64,000 bases of DNA from Symbiodinium natans (taxonomy: Eukaryota; Sar; Dinophyceae; Suessiales; Symbiodiniaceae), in NCBI GenBank assembly GCA_905221605.1, contig CAJNDS010002077.1, forward strand, positions 183,501 to 247,500, read 5' to 3'. A program made the translations under genes and the position numbers. The notes under the pieces were generated by a model. That model was not told where the DNA came from. It worked only from the letters and a program-made list of their open reading frames with translations, and made no database searches. Of the stretch, positions 1 through 11,900 are shown one piece after another (the first letter of the stretch is position 1; every line of letters begins with the position of its first letter).

Positions 1-264
1 CAGGGGCCACGGAGCGGAGGGTGCTGACTGAGGCGTAGCTCCTGAACCCTACACCCACCTGAAACCCCGAACCCCACGTCTTGTCAACAGGGATCTAGCC
101 TGGGGCGTAGGTTTCCAAAGTGAGGCTGAGGGTTTGAGAGTTTTGAGGACCTCCCGCCCCCCCCCCCCCCCCCCGGGAGCCCCAAACCCAAACCCTCCTA
201 AACCCTATCTAAGCACTAATCCCTAAACGAGATAGGCCTCAAACCATAGCCAGCAGCCCTCCGC

Positions 265-380
265 TCTTCTTAAAGCCTGCCCGCGCTTCCGCACGTGCGT
301 CTTGAAATCGTTGTCCACAAGAGAAGTCGCAGTGCAGGTGACACCGTTGGAGTTGAGGATTTCGGGCTTAGTGCCCACAT
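265..380 (-). CDS. Candidate internal exon, unknown protein
   Basis: Open minus-strand frame reading GTKPEILNSNGVTCTATS and on through LVDNDFKTHVRKRG. A TAG acceptor precedes it; the donor is unclear (GTGCGG or GCAGGC). CCCTAAA-type repeat lies on the low-coordinate side, so the sense strand reads TTTAGGG downstream, as for better supported exons here. Protein not recognised. Confidence 0.35.
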
Positions 381-930
381 CTATACGATGACACCTCCAG
401 AACCAGAATATACATGAAACTGAAAACATCCTTGTGATACGTGAATATTGTAGGACACGCCTCCTAAGGAGGCTATGGGAACCAGCGAGACTCAACGATT
501 CTGCACACTGCTCTGCATCTTTGAGATGACCCCTTCAACCCTCAATTCAGAAGCCCTACGCCCTTGAAACTTTGATTTGCATATTGATATGATGTAATTG
601 GGCATTTTCGTGCTAGTGCAACCCAAACACCCCACCTGAAAATTCTAACCCCCAAAAACCGTGCAACTTGATCTCGCTCCCGAAAAGCTATACCCCAAAA
701 CCCTAAACCCTATACCCTAAAACTGTATACGCCCTTCGGAACTTGAAGACTTCCCCGCGAAACCAAGATTTATGGCTAGGCATTTAGGGTTTAGGGTTAG
801 GCATTTAGGGTTTAGGGACCTACATAGCGACCTATCGTCTTTAAATTGCTTGCGGGACCCAGAAATCTAGGGGCCGATTTTGCCAGGCTGTGAATCTTGG
901 CTATGTTGCCATGATTTAGAGGTCATGTAG

Positions 931-1054
931 GGTTTAGGGTTTAGGGTTTAGGGTTCAGGGTTTAGGGTTTAGGGTTTAGGGTTTAGGGTTTAGGGTTTAG
1001 GGTTTAGGGTTTAGGGTTTAGGGTTTAGGGTTTAGGGTTTAGGGTTTAGGGTTT
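931..1054 (+). repeat. Telomere-like array (TTTAGGG)n
   Basis: About 17 nearly perfect heptamers with one TTCAGGG variant, inside unique sequence. It is interstitial, not a chromosome end. Confidence 0.95.
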
Positions 1055-1449
1055 GACAATTATTTAGGCTCCGGCTAAAGAAGGGGCGTAGGGCTTCTGA
1101 GTCGAATCCCTTCCCCCTCATCTCAAAACCCCTTTTGCGGGACCATAAAAATTTGTAAGATTCAGGGTTTAGGCCTGAGGGTTGAGGATATTTATACCCA
1201 ATGGATTTTATGCTCGGGGGAGGGATTCCGGCCGGAGAACAAGTTCAACCCCTAGTGGCGCAGGAGCCAAAATAATTGCCAAATACGATTTCCTAATGAT
1301 CCCCCATCATGATAGCACAACCACAAGCCCGTTCTAGCCGAATACCCCAGGAAACTGGGTCACCGGTACCCCAGCCACCTAGGAAAAGAAAGGAAGCCCC
1401 TTGGGGAGTTTTGCACATTAAACCAGGGTGCCAGTGGGTGTTCTTGCAG

Positions 1450-1540
1450 GCACGGGTCCATGCTTGAGGCTTGGGGTGTCGGGGAGTACACGGAAGCCGA
1501 GGTCGTGCTGCGAATGCAGGGCGCGGCTGCGAATGAACCC
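1450..1540 (+). CDS. Candidate exon, unknown protein
   Basis: A ttcttgcag acceptor is followed by a plus frame reading HGSMLEAWGVGEYTEAEVV then LRMQ. The antisense frame (ALHSQHDLGFRVLPDTPS) is just as protein-like, so the strand is uncertain. Protein not recognised. Confidence 0.3.
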
Positions 1541-1699
1541 TGAGGATTCTACGAGTAGAGTATATAGGGTTGGGACCTAAACTCGGATTCGGACCGAAAC
1601 ACCCCTGACTGGCTGTAAATTGCGGTGAAGGCTGAGAGCCTATGATGTGAGATCCAAAGGTGGCACCAGGAGTCTAAGGGTCATGGAGATTTTTTGCAG

Positions 1700-1752
1700 G
1701 GCGTCCTTCTTCCCACCCTGCTTTTGACGGAGGCCTGCCAGAGCTTTTGGAG
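1700..1752 (+). CDS. Candidate exon, unknown protein
   Basis: Begins after ttttttgcag, one of the few acceptors here with a good pyrimidine tract, and ends before GTTCGG. Reads GVLLPTLLLTEACQSFW, a hydrophobic piece. Protein not recognised. Confidence 0.35.
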
Positions 1753-2287
1753 GTTCGGCAAATAAATCTAGGGTGCAGTCCTTCTAGCGTGGAAAATGGG
1801 AAACGTAGAAATAACTATCTGTATCCATGTCTTTATAAGTATAAGCTGATCGTATTGTGCTAGCCTACCCCAGATGTCGGCTCGGCAGGCGCGTCAAGGT
1901 CTGGGTGGCAGCCCAAGCATCAAAACGCTCGAGCTCCCACTACCGGAAGCCTGGAAGCCCCCCCCACTCTCAAACCGTTAAGCCCATGACCTAACCCGGC
2001 ATCGAAACTAGGGTTTAGGGTTTAGGGTTCAGGGTTTAAGCCCTCAGTAACCAGACATCGCCGAAGCCCGAAAGCACCTCAATCCTACCAGGATCAATAG
2101 AACCTCCGAGCCTGCGGGTTTCAGGCTTGGGTTTCAGAGCTTGCTGGGTAGGGTTTGGGGTGCAGGGCGCGGAACTTAGGGTGGTTTAGGGTTTAGGTTT
2201 TAGGGTTTAGAGTTTAGGGCTACCCATAAACCTGCCCCCCAAAAACACGCACGGCGTTAGGAGCTTGGAACCCGGCTCTCGAGCCAG

Positions 2288-2358
2288 CCGCGGCGCACTT
2301 TGACCACAGCTGGAACGAGCAGGATGCGGTGACCATGCTGTCTTCGTGGGCCCAGCTC
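2288..2358 (+). CDS. Candidate exon, strand uncertain
   Basis: Plus frame AAHFDHSWNEQDAVTMLSSW with G/C-rich third positions. The minus frame (SWAHEDSMVTASCSFQL) follows a plausible CAG acceptor and is equally good. Confidence 0.28.
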
Positions 2359-3537
2359 TGATTTGTAATGACTTATGGGAGGCAACATGAAAAAGAGAGA
2401 GAGAGAGAGGGCACTTCAGCCCCTAAGGAAGAGGGTTGCAGCTAGGGTTCACCCCCAACATCCTTACTTGGTTCGCGGGTAGATAAACGTGGTAGAAAGC
2501 AACTATATTTGCTGGCTGTAAGCTTACTTGGGGGTCCTCAGGTATGCCCTTGGCTCAGGGAACCCTCGGCCCTAGGGCTGAAACTGCAGGGCTTAGGGTT
2601 TAATGCATAAAGGTTCTAGTGCTGAGGTGCTCGCATGTTGGGGCCGCTCAGGATACCTTGGCCTTGACTTTGGTAGGGCTTGGGGCTTAGAACCTTGGAG
2701 TTTCAAAGTTGCGGGAAGCGTTGCCTTCGCCAAAGTGGGGCAGTAGGCTGCGGGGGCCGAGGCATAATGGCTTAGGAACACTTACTTATAGGCTATCCAG
2801 ACTTGAAACGCGTGACAGCAGGATCCAACACGTGAGGCCAGCTACGTAATGTAGCATGGCTGGGATGAACTGCTGGCATGCAGGGTCGAAAAAAAGACAT
2901 ACCGTCGGACCCTACGAGTCCTCGTCTGCCAGGAGCATCCGGTGAGAATGGCTTGTACTTGGACGGCGTGCAATTAAAGGGTCCCCAAGCAACCCCCTCT
3001 GCTGAATAAACTTCAAGAGTCTGCCCTAGAACCGACGACTTCCCTCGCGAGTTCTTGACCGGGAGTTAGGGAAGCAGGTACCCCTACACCCTCCTAGATG
3101 ACCACAAGCCCCCAAAACCCCAACCCCAAACCCTAAATCCTGAACCCCAAAGCCATAAACCCTAAAACCCTCCACTGCAAGCCTTCTAAGCCCGGCTTAA
3201 CTCATAACGAGCACAGTTCAGCTCCAAAGGCATCCAACCCAAACGATTAGAAAAGGCATGGGGTCGCTTCTCTAAACTATGGCCCCTTGTAGGGTTTCGG
3301 GTTTAGGGGCTATGGTCCCTTTTGGGGTGTAGGGTTTAGGGTTATCGATTATGGTCCCTTTTGGGGTTACCATTCTAAGGCGGCCCCGAATACTTAGGGT
3401 ACCCAGAAAGGACCAAGATTTAGACAAATGACCATGTAGGGGTTTAGATGGTTTAGGGTTTTAGGCCTCAGGGTTTAGGCTTTAGGGTTGTCAGGGTGTA
3501 GGGCGCCAGGTTAGGGCCTTGTGGGTGTCTGTGGCAG

Positions 3538-3602
3538 TGTTTCCTGATCGACAAGCGAGTGCTCAACAGTATGGGGCTCACGTGTCATAAACTTTGTATG
3601 AG
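3538..3602 (+). CDS. Candidate exon, unknown protein
   Basis: Acceptor gtggcag, donor ATGAG|GTGCAA. The plus frame reads CFLIDKRVLNSMGLTCHKL. Protein not recognised. Confidence 0.3.
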
Positions 3603-4011
3603 GTGCAAAGAGAGGACCCTAATACCCATTTGGGAAACCCCTAAACATCCTAAACCCAAACCCTAAACTCTAAACCCCTCAACCCTAACCCCACCAGCCA
3701 CCGCCCAAGCAAACAAACGGCACAGCTATTGGCCCTCACCTGCCCCGCTCCCGCTGACGCGGAGTCCTCTCCAAGCCGACTGTCAAGTTTTGGAGAGGGT
3801 TTAGGGTTTAGGGTTTAAAGGATTGAAAGGGTTTAGGGCTTAAGGCCTGTGTAGAGGTTTGGGGGAACTATGAATATTTCGGGCACAGCTCCTTTCCAAG
3901 CCACGCACCCCTAATTAAATCCCCAAGGCTGAGCAAAGCAACAGCTCTGAAGAGTGGACGAGGAACTACACAGGGTTTTAAGAGTCTAGGGGGGAAACTT
4001 GCTCAAGCTAG

Positions 4012-4062
4012 AGCATGCTCATCCTCAACACCTACCCCACGAAATGCGGAAACCTTTGCGGC
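4012..4062 (+). CDS. Candidate exon, unknown protein
   Basis: Plus frame SMLILNTYPTKCGNLCG with mostly C or G at third positions, between a CTAG acceptor and a GTGCCC donor. Probably belongs to the gene modelled at 4383-5299, but the joining phase is not resolved. Confidence 0.35.
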
Positions 4063-4236
4063 GTGCCCTGCAATTAGGTCCTCAGACCAACCGGAACGGC
4101 TGTGTGGCTCGGGACTGGCGCTGCTTCCATGCCATAGCTTGCGGATGAAACCTCCGGCCCTCAACCTTTACAGGGTGTACCGGTGTCTTAGGCTTCGGAT
4201 GTCCGTGTTACTCAGCACCCAAAGCTGCTCTAGGCT

Positions 4237-4337
4237 GCCCAGTAACCTGGGCTTAGAAAAGGGTGCCCTTTTTTGCTCAAAGGGGTTTATAAGGGAACCT
4301 AAACCCCCCCAAAAAGGGAATAAGGGTACTACTGGGC
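4237..4337. repeat. Inverted-repeat element, family C copy 1
   Basis: Starts GCCCAGTA and ends TACTGGGC, with an internal run like AAGGGTGCCCTTTTTT. A related element is at 35667-35767. No coding capacity; MITE-like. Confidence 0.55.
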
Positions 4338-4382
4338 ATGGGAGTGCTGCTCACCCTTTGAGTTAAGGGGGGTTGGGTGAAG

Positions 4383-5299
4383 GTGCCGGCCTCAATCTCT
4401 CCTCTACTCCGTCTCTTCCATCATCTTCTTCTCGGAGGCCTGTCGACACATCGGCAGCGCTGCCAAGAAGCTTGCTTGGAACCGCTACTTCGTTTAGGGT
4501 TTAGGGTTTAGGGTTTAGAGTTTAGGGTTTAGGGTTAGCATTACAGGTTTGAACACTGTGATGCCTGTGAGGCTCTCCTTCGTACACTCCGAAAACCCTT
4601 CATCCTCCGGAATCCTTACAAACCAAAACCACACTTTCAGATACAACAGGGGGCTAGAAAGGGACCACATACGTATGTACACATATGCCTATATATGTAT
4701 GTGTACCGAATGGTAAAACTACTACTATAATTATGTTAGAACAAATTTTATTGTTATATTATATATGTATATATATATACCCTTACACATATTCTAGAGC
4801 CAGTTGCTGCAAAGCACGTCCCAAGTTTAGAACCTCTTCACAACGCAGATTTTAAGGGTCCCTTCTAGACAGAACCAAATGAGCATCGGAAAAAACGGCA
4901 TGTCTTGAGATGTTCCCCCTTATACTAACAGTCCTCAATAGGGATTTTTGTACCCCCCCCCTTTGTATTCCCTCGTAAGGACTCCTACAAAGCGGCCAAA
5001 GACTACGGAGAATACTTGGCCCTGGGTGCTTGTGCAGCGGCCTTCTCCGGAGGCTGTGACCTGGCTCTCAGCAGGGTTTAGGGTTAGTTTAGGGCTTAGG
5101 GTTTCGCTTGGCCGTGCAGACTCCACTTGCTAGAAGTCTAAGTGCCATCCACCCTGAAACCGTGGTGAAGCCCCAAACTGAACGGAAAACCCTAAAGCGT
5201 TCGACCAGAAGCCGCTCGATCTGGATTCGCTCGCAAAGCAAGTGGTCAAGTGAACGGCTGTTCATCCCAGAGCCAGGCGGCAACAAGAAGAGCATCTAA
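4383..5299 (+). CDS. Three-exon 3' end of an unknown gene
   Basis: Exons 4383-4491, 4980-5075 and 5120-5299 join in phase 0. They read SSIIFFSEACRHIGSAAKKL, then DYGEYLALGACAAAF..GGCDLALSR, then a basic tail ending FIPEPGGNKKSI and TAA. The first intron begins GTTTAGGGTTTAGGG. The second is 44 nt, begins GTTTAGGG and ends GTGCAG, so telomere-like repeat supplies both donors. The start of the first exon and everything upstream are uncertain. The antisense of the middle exon is also open, which lowers confidence. Family not recognised. Confidence 0.45.
4492..4535 (+). repeat. Telomere-like tract at a 5' splice site
   Basis: Six TTTAGGG-type units beginning with the GT that ends exon 4383-4491. 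The donor is the repeat itself. Confidence 0.7.
4907..4990. repeat. Palindromic element family A, copy 1 (degenerate right arm)
   Basis: Left arm GATGTTCCCCCTTATACTAA then CAGTCCTCAATAGGGAT is family-typical. The right arm (ATTCCCTCGTAAGGACT) is diverged and overlaps the 3' splice site and first codons of exon 4980-5075. Confidence 0.6.
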
Positions 5300-5742
5300 G
5301 AAGCTCGGAGCTTTTGGGGGTTGAGGGCTTAGTTTTCACCTTCGGCGTCGCAAAGGCAACCAGAAGTTTGAGACTCCGAGCTGTTGTGCTGGGACCTTTT
5401 TGTTTTCTTTCTAGTAGCTCTGATTACTCGTTGCTCGAACTACTAGTCCAGAGACTTCGGGAACTCACTAAAGAAAGGGGTCTTCAGAATAGCAGTTGCT
5501 TCGCTGTACTATGTGTATCCTTCTGCTGGAGACCTACAAGACAGTCTGGGCATGTGACCTGGAGAAGATATCTTCCCCAGATTCTTATGAATTAACTTTG
5601 GCTGTCTTCAAATTCATCACGACACATCATGTCATTCACTTTGCGGTCGTTGTTGAAGAATTGGCATTTTTACATGTTCGATTCACGATTCACTATTCCC
5701 CTCACATTGCTTAACACCCAAATCCTTCATAAGCCATAGCTC

Positions 5743-5822
5743 CTGGGGCGTTCCCCCCTTATACTAGCAGTCCTTGATAGGGGGTACTACAATCCCTATT
5801 AAGGACTGTTAGTATAAGCAAC
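5743..5822. repeat. Palindromic element family A, copy 2
   Basis: CTTATACTAGCAGTCCTTGA pairs with TCCCTATTAAGGACTGTTAG then TATAAG. It sits between the convergent ends of the plus-strand gene (5299) and CTL-1 (5839). Confidence 0.7.
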
Positions 5823-5838
5823 GTAGCTCCATAAAACC

Positions 5839-5925
5839 TCAACTGCATGCAGGTGGCTTGTCCAACCATGGTGCCAGCTGATCAGGCACGAAGCCATCCG
5901 GACCAAGCTCGGCAATCTTCATCTC
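5839..5925 (-). CDS. CTL-1 last exon with stop codon
   Basis: After acceptor ATCCGCAG the frame reads EMKIAELGPDGFVPDQL then APWLDKPPACS and TGA. It would be the cytosolic C-terminal tail after the last membrane segment. Assigned by position and strand; the tail is not conserved enough to prove it. Confidence 0.55.
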   Translation of the reverse strand, partial: EMKIAELGPDGFVPDQLAPWLDKPPACS

Positions 5926-8900
5926 CTGCGGATTTCGGGTTCAGCGGAAGTTCCGAGGTCGACGTCTCAGACATACATATATATATATATATGTGTGTGT
6001 ATGTACATATATATATATATATCACCTCCACTTAACCCAAACAAAGCCCAAATGACCGTTTAACAAGCCGAACTATTTGGGCCTTATTTCGGTGTGGCGT
6101 AGCTAATGTGGCGGCTCAAACAGGATTTCATGATTCGCAGGTCGCTGCTCGAAGAACTGATTCAACCCCAAGACTCCCGAAGCCCACCAAAAAGTGCAGC
6201 CCACAAGCTATGAGTATGGTTTAGGGTTGAGGATTTGGGATGAAGTGCTGAGGAACAGTCATGAAAGGAATGGTTTACCGTTGTGAGGGGCTCACGGTCC
6301 AAAACCCAAAGCATCCAAGTAAGCATAAAAAACTAATGACGCAACGCCCCAAACACCAAACCACCGGACAAAGAAAACTTAGCTTCATGACGAAAATAGG
6401 GAACCCAAAATAAAACCTAAAGTGGTAGGATTCGCTTAGAATACGGACCCCAATAGGGTACCGCATTTTCGGAAACCACCATAAAGCAGTGCCCCCAGAA
6501 GCCCTAGAAGCCATATGAGCCGTGTAAGACAACCCCTGCGTAACTCCGCCCGGTGCCTCGCAGCACAGGAAGCACTGCAGCGTCGTGTCAACTGCCAGCT
6601 CGAAGATGCTTGTGAAGAGGCGCGCCACCACGTAGCCTTCGGGGTTTTACCGGCTTTGGCGCCTTGGGGGGTTAAGTTTAAGCTTAAGCTTTCAGCTCTC
6701 TTGTGAATATATATATATATATATACATGTATGTATATATATACATATGTATATTGTTTTTGGAATTTATCTTCTTTTCTGTTGTGTGTGTGTGTTTGTG
6801 GTCGGGTGGGGGGCTTTCGGCAGTGCTTCTGCGTTGTTGGGGACTATGGGGCTGGAGAAGCTGACGAGGCGATGGGGCTGCTTTTAGGGTTCTCGGTTGG
6901 GATGTTCCCCTTCTAGGGATTATAATAGGGAGTAGTATAATCCCTATCAGGGGAACATCCCAGGTTCTCGAAAATGCCCGTCAAAACAGCTGGGTTTCGG
7001 GCCTGAAGCAGATGAAGCCCCGAACCCTCTGAAGCCTCAAGCCCCGAGAAGATAAACCCTGACATGCCTTTTCATCAACAGTCCAAGAAACCAACTCTTT
7101 TTGAAGACTTATCACACAATACCCTTAGTCAAGAAACCTCTCTTCCTCAAATCATGTCAGGGAACCTCATCTAATTTAAGGAATGTTCCTTAAATCCTAC
7201 TTACTCTGACTCAAGGAAGACTCCTTCCTTAGTTGCTTATCGGGTACCCTTGGCAAGGCTCCGGATTTCGGGGCTAAAGGGCTCCAACACATCCTGGAAC
7301 CTCCAAACCCACAACAGCCCAAAACCCTACACTCTAAACCCTACGCCCTAAACCCGACCTCATCCCTTCAACATCCACGTACTTGTGCTGAAGGACTTTA
7401 GAGTGTTAGGGTCCAGGGCCATGGAATCTCGGTCAAAACCCTCCATCCACCCTACAAGCGAGGCGCCAGTCATGATGTAGATGAGGATGGGGACCGCCGG
7501 GGCCATGGCCGGATGAAGGCCCTGGCTCTCGGGATGTTGCAGGGTTGAGGGTTTAGGGTTTGGGGTTAGGGGTTTAGGGGTTTAGGGGTTTAGGGGTTTA
7601 GGGGTTTAGGGGTTTAGGGGTTTAGGGGTTTAGGGGTTTAGGGGTTTAGGGGGTTTAGGGGTTGGGGTGTAGGGGTTTAGGGGTTTAGGGGGGGGTTTAG
7701 GGGTTTAGGGGTTTAGGGGTTTAGGGGTTTAGGGTTGTTTAGGGGTTTAGGGGTTTAGGGGTTTAGGGGTTTAGGGGTTTAGTTTTAGGGGTTAGGGGGT
7801 TTAGGGGTTTAGGGGTTTAGGGGTTAAGGGGTTTAGGGGTTTAGGGGTTTAGGGGTTTAGGGGTTTAGGGGTTTAGGGGTTTAGGGGTTTAGGGGTTTAG
7901 GGGTTTAGGGTTTAGGGTTTAGGATAGGGGCCCCAATCAGATCATGCAAGAGGGCGGCGGGGAGGTGCGCCCTGAACCCCGCAATGCTGTCATATGCTGG
8001 TGAAAGAAGCTATGCCGAAGACTCTGAAGGTGTTGAAGTTGCCGTTCAACCCCACACTCTACACTGCGGCCCGAGGCGCCAGTCTGCACGCGGTCATCAA
8101 AACTACGGGACCTATGTGGAAACCTTGAAGTATATAAGGATATGCGATCATGAACATCCAAGAGAAGGCCCCTGACTTGAAACAACCGCCGCATGCAACC
8201 CCCCTCCCCCCCCCTCCCCCCCCTAAAAAAAAACAAATGCCCTGATAGAACACAAGTCTAAAGTCATCATCATCATCATCATCATCATCCTCATCCTCAT
8301 CCTCATCCTCATCATCATATACATACATACATACATATATATATATATATATGTGTGTGTGTCCCTTTTTGTAAATATAAACGCAGATATGTGTGTGTAT
8401 ATATATACAGACATATCAGATCACATAATATCAATGATATATATATATATATATATATATTTATTTATTTATTATACATATATAACAAGTCTACGTACTT
8501 GTCTCGTAAATTTGAAGAAATGGCCCCAAAGCCCAAAAATCTCCGGCACCCCCACAAACATGCACGAGTCGCGGAGAGGACAAAGTATCCCAGGACGGCT
8601 GTGGCCGCAGTCTGGGAGCTTCGGGGGTTCAGGGCTTTGAATCAAAGGAATTTAGGGTTGAGGGTTCAGGATTAGAGGGCTTCAGGGCTTTGGATCAAAG
8701 GATTTTGGGTTGAGGGTTCAGGACGATAGGGGTTCCGTGTCAGGCGTTGGGGAGCAGCGGAGGTTTTGGGATGTGGCTCGGCGTTTGCGGGGCATGCGCC
8801 TGTCAAGACACTGCCAACCCCTCTGCCACCTTGCAGGTTGGAAGTCCGCAAGACCCTGAACCTTAACTTAAGGGTATGTGGGGATATAAGTAGCCTAGAT

Positions 8901-11900
8901 TAAGGATAGAACCACAGTTACCAAAGTAATAGCCCCACCCAGAAGTACCCATGAATTTCCGTGTAGCTTCAGACCCTCAGCTCAGCATGCCCAACGACGA
9001 CGAAGGTCGGAAAACACAAATAAATGTTGTGAGGTCCTTTAGCGCTGCTTAATTTGTTTGCCTAAGTCGCAGCCTGGCTACTTACTAACTACTGTAGGGT
9101 TCAGGGTCGAGGCTGATTGGAAGTAGTCGTAGTTGTTTTTTCGATGCGTGCTACTCAATGCAGTCGATCATAAGGTAGGCTGAGTATTGGGAGCAAACCC
9201 AACCAGTAGCCCTAGCTGTGCAGCTGCTGAGATAGCTCTTGCTTGCCAACTTGAAACACTCCTGAGCTCTTTAGAAACTCTCTTCATGACTTTCACATAC
9301 GAAGATACATGGTCAACCCTTACAGTTCATGACTTTCATATACGAAGATACATGGTCAACCCCTTACAGTAAGTCTAAATGGGCTGGCTGTTCTGTACGG
9401 CCAGGGATCGATGGACATGATGCCAACGACATGGATCATGCCTTGCAGGGCGGCAGTCCTACACACTAACCCCTTGAACGTCAGTGAGGATTTGCAAACC
9501 TTATAATAACTGGATTTCTATGGTCTATATAGGCCTCCGAAAGGATTAGGATTAGGACACAAACCGCGAAATCCTGAAGCCTAAAGTTTTCGTAGGGTTC
9601 AGGAGCTCCCTTGACCCGACACCCTTGGGAAGATGAAGCGTCGTGAGGCAGGGGTTTAGGGTTTAGGGTTTAGGGTTTAGGGTTTAGGGTTTAGGGTTTA
9701 GGGTTTAGGGTTTAGGGTTTAGGGTTTAGGGCAAGCCCTTCCATCAACCAACAGCACAGCTGAAGCTGACAAGTCTGACGACTTTAGGGGGTTCCTTTAA
9801 AGCGGCAGCTTCAGAAAGTTCCCCTACAAAATCCCATAGCTTCTGGAGGTACAGTACACAAAACCGGGTTCGTATTGGGGGGGGCTGTAAGGTGCCTAAA
9901 GAATCCGCCAAGGCCGGGGGGCCCTGCCCCCAATCCCCCCCTCTTGCTCCTCCCCCCCCCCCTCACTCGTGCATGCTTTTATCCTCCTGAGAGCCAGGAA
10001 GTAAGCCGAGCCTGACACATCGAAGCCCGGGACCCTAGACCCTAAACCCCAAACCTTAACTGTGGTGGACTGACTTGTTGGGGACACTGACGAAATAAGT
10101 TTCTGTGGGTTCAAGTCCTCAACCCTAAAATTATAAACCTAACAACACTCTAAACCCTCAACCCTCAACCCAAAACCCAAAACCCAAAACCCAAAACCCT
10201 AAACCCAAAACCCTAAACCCAAAACCCTAAACCCTAAACCCAACACAACCCTAGGGGCTTCACGGGGAGTCCCCCCGCGGAGGGCCTCCCAGAATGGCGA
10301 CGGTTCCGAACCGCAAGGCATTCCTGCGCTTCGAGACGCTGGGGACTAAGGTTCGGGCCCTCAACCCTCTCAACCCTCAAACCTAAACCCTAAACCCTAA
10401 ACCCTAAACCACTAAACCCTAAACCCTAAACCCTAAACCCTACGAGAGCCCGAAATGCACGCACTGATCCCTACCCTAAATCCTGAGAAACCCTGAGCTC
10501 TGGAGCCCTGAACCCGCGATTTATTCTGGGAGGGACGTCAAATGATCCCGCTGCTTTAGTCAGGGTTTCGTTCTTGGGGTCCCACCCGAGCGAACTTGCA
10601 AGTGACCCAAGTTCTAACTGTATGGATACGTGCAGTTCGCCCTCACCCCCCAAATCGCGCACTCCTGGAGTGCAGTTCAGTTGCAACTGAATGCCCAAAC
10701 CCTAAACCCTAAGCCCTTGAAACACACAGATATCCACCCCATGTGCCTCAGAATGAGGAAGAAGGCCTTCTTCGCCGAAGTGCAGAAGTTCGTGCCCATC
10801 AAGGCAATCCTTGCGTAACAAAGACGCACTGTTCTGTGGGGTTTAGGGCTTAGGGTTGCGGGTTTAGGGCAAGCGGTTTAGGGTTTAGGGAAGAGGTTTA
10901 GGCAAGTGACCCAGGTGCAGAACATCGTAAGAACATAGACTCCAACATCCCTCATGACTAACTCATGTTTGGATCCAAATAACAAGTTCAGGACTCCTTA
11001 AACAAGGGGATACTGGAGTCTCTGGGGAAAGAACAGCAACGTCACTTGTGAAAGCAAGCGTTGGTTTTCGCGTGTCTGTTGTCTACTATCTTCGGGAGGG
11101 CAAACAGCTATGGCACGCAAGTGAAAAGCGCAAGCCACTTTCCAAATACGAAGCCCCAAGCCCTCATCCATTCGTTCATGCACTCATACGCAACAGCCCA
11201 AGCACATCTGCCGTAGCAAAATCGTACCCAGGATACCCATTGCCATTCCTCCACCCAGATGAGAGCAGTGCAGTGCCCCCCCTTCCCTCTAGCAATCACG
11301 TCTACCCTACTTGCGGCCTGCGTGCTTGCTGAGAATAGTAGAGTTCAGGATCTCGGAATCCGTCCCGGGGGTGTGCAGGTTGCGGGGTTTGAGTCCACAC
11401 ACAAGGTCCCTCAGATCCGAAGCAAGCTTAAGAAGCCCTAAATCTCATGGCCCATTTCACCGCACGGGGTCTGGATGTAGGCGTTCTTGTTGAGGAACTT
11501 GACCTCGTCCAGTGAATGACTCCCATGACTGCTCGGGATACCATTAACATACAAAACTGACATGAGCAGTTCTCCAAATTCTAGTTCATGGTTGGGTAAT
11601 ATTAAAAAGTTAAACGTTTATTCCTTATTGGGTTTAGGTACCCTTAGAAATGTAAACTGTTGCCCAACTATGACCAAGAATTAGGTTCCCTTCTTGCATC
11701 TCTGTAGAATACGGCACCCTAACTCTCTGTAGCACAAGACCCGCCAAACAGACCCCTTTTGGAGAACAACGTATATCTCCAAATGCACTCCTTCCTACAT
11801 CTGAGACGGCCGTGCCCTCCGGTTGTGGTACTCAACTGGAGGTCTTCCAACCCATACAGAAACTCCCCCCCCCCCCCCCCCCAACAAAATTGAAAAAACT

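Noticed and set aside
931-1054. Chromosome end or subtelomere
   Set aside because: Arrays occur in both orientations across all 64 kb between genes and introns; none is terminal.
10752-10803. Plus-strand frame FFAEVQKFVPIK with GC-rich third positions
   Set aside because: Antisense of the CTL-1 exon IALMGTNFCTSAKKAFF, the strongest family match in the window.
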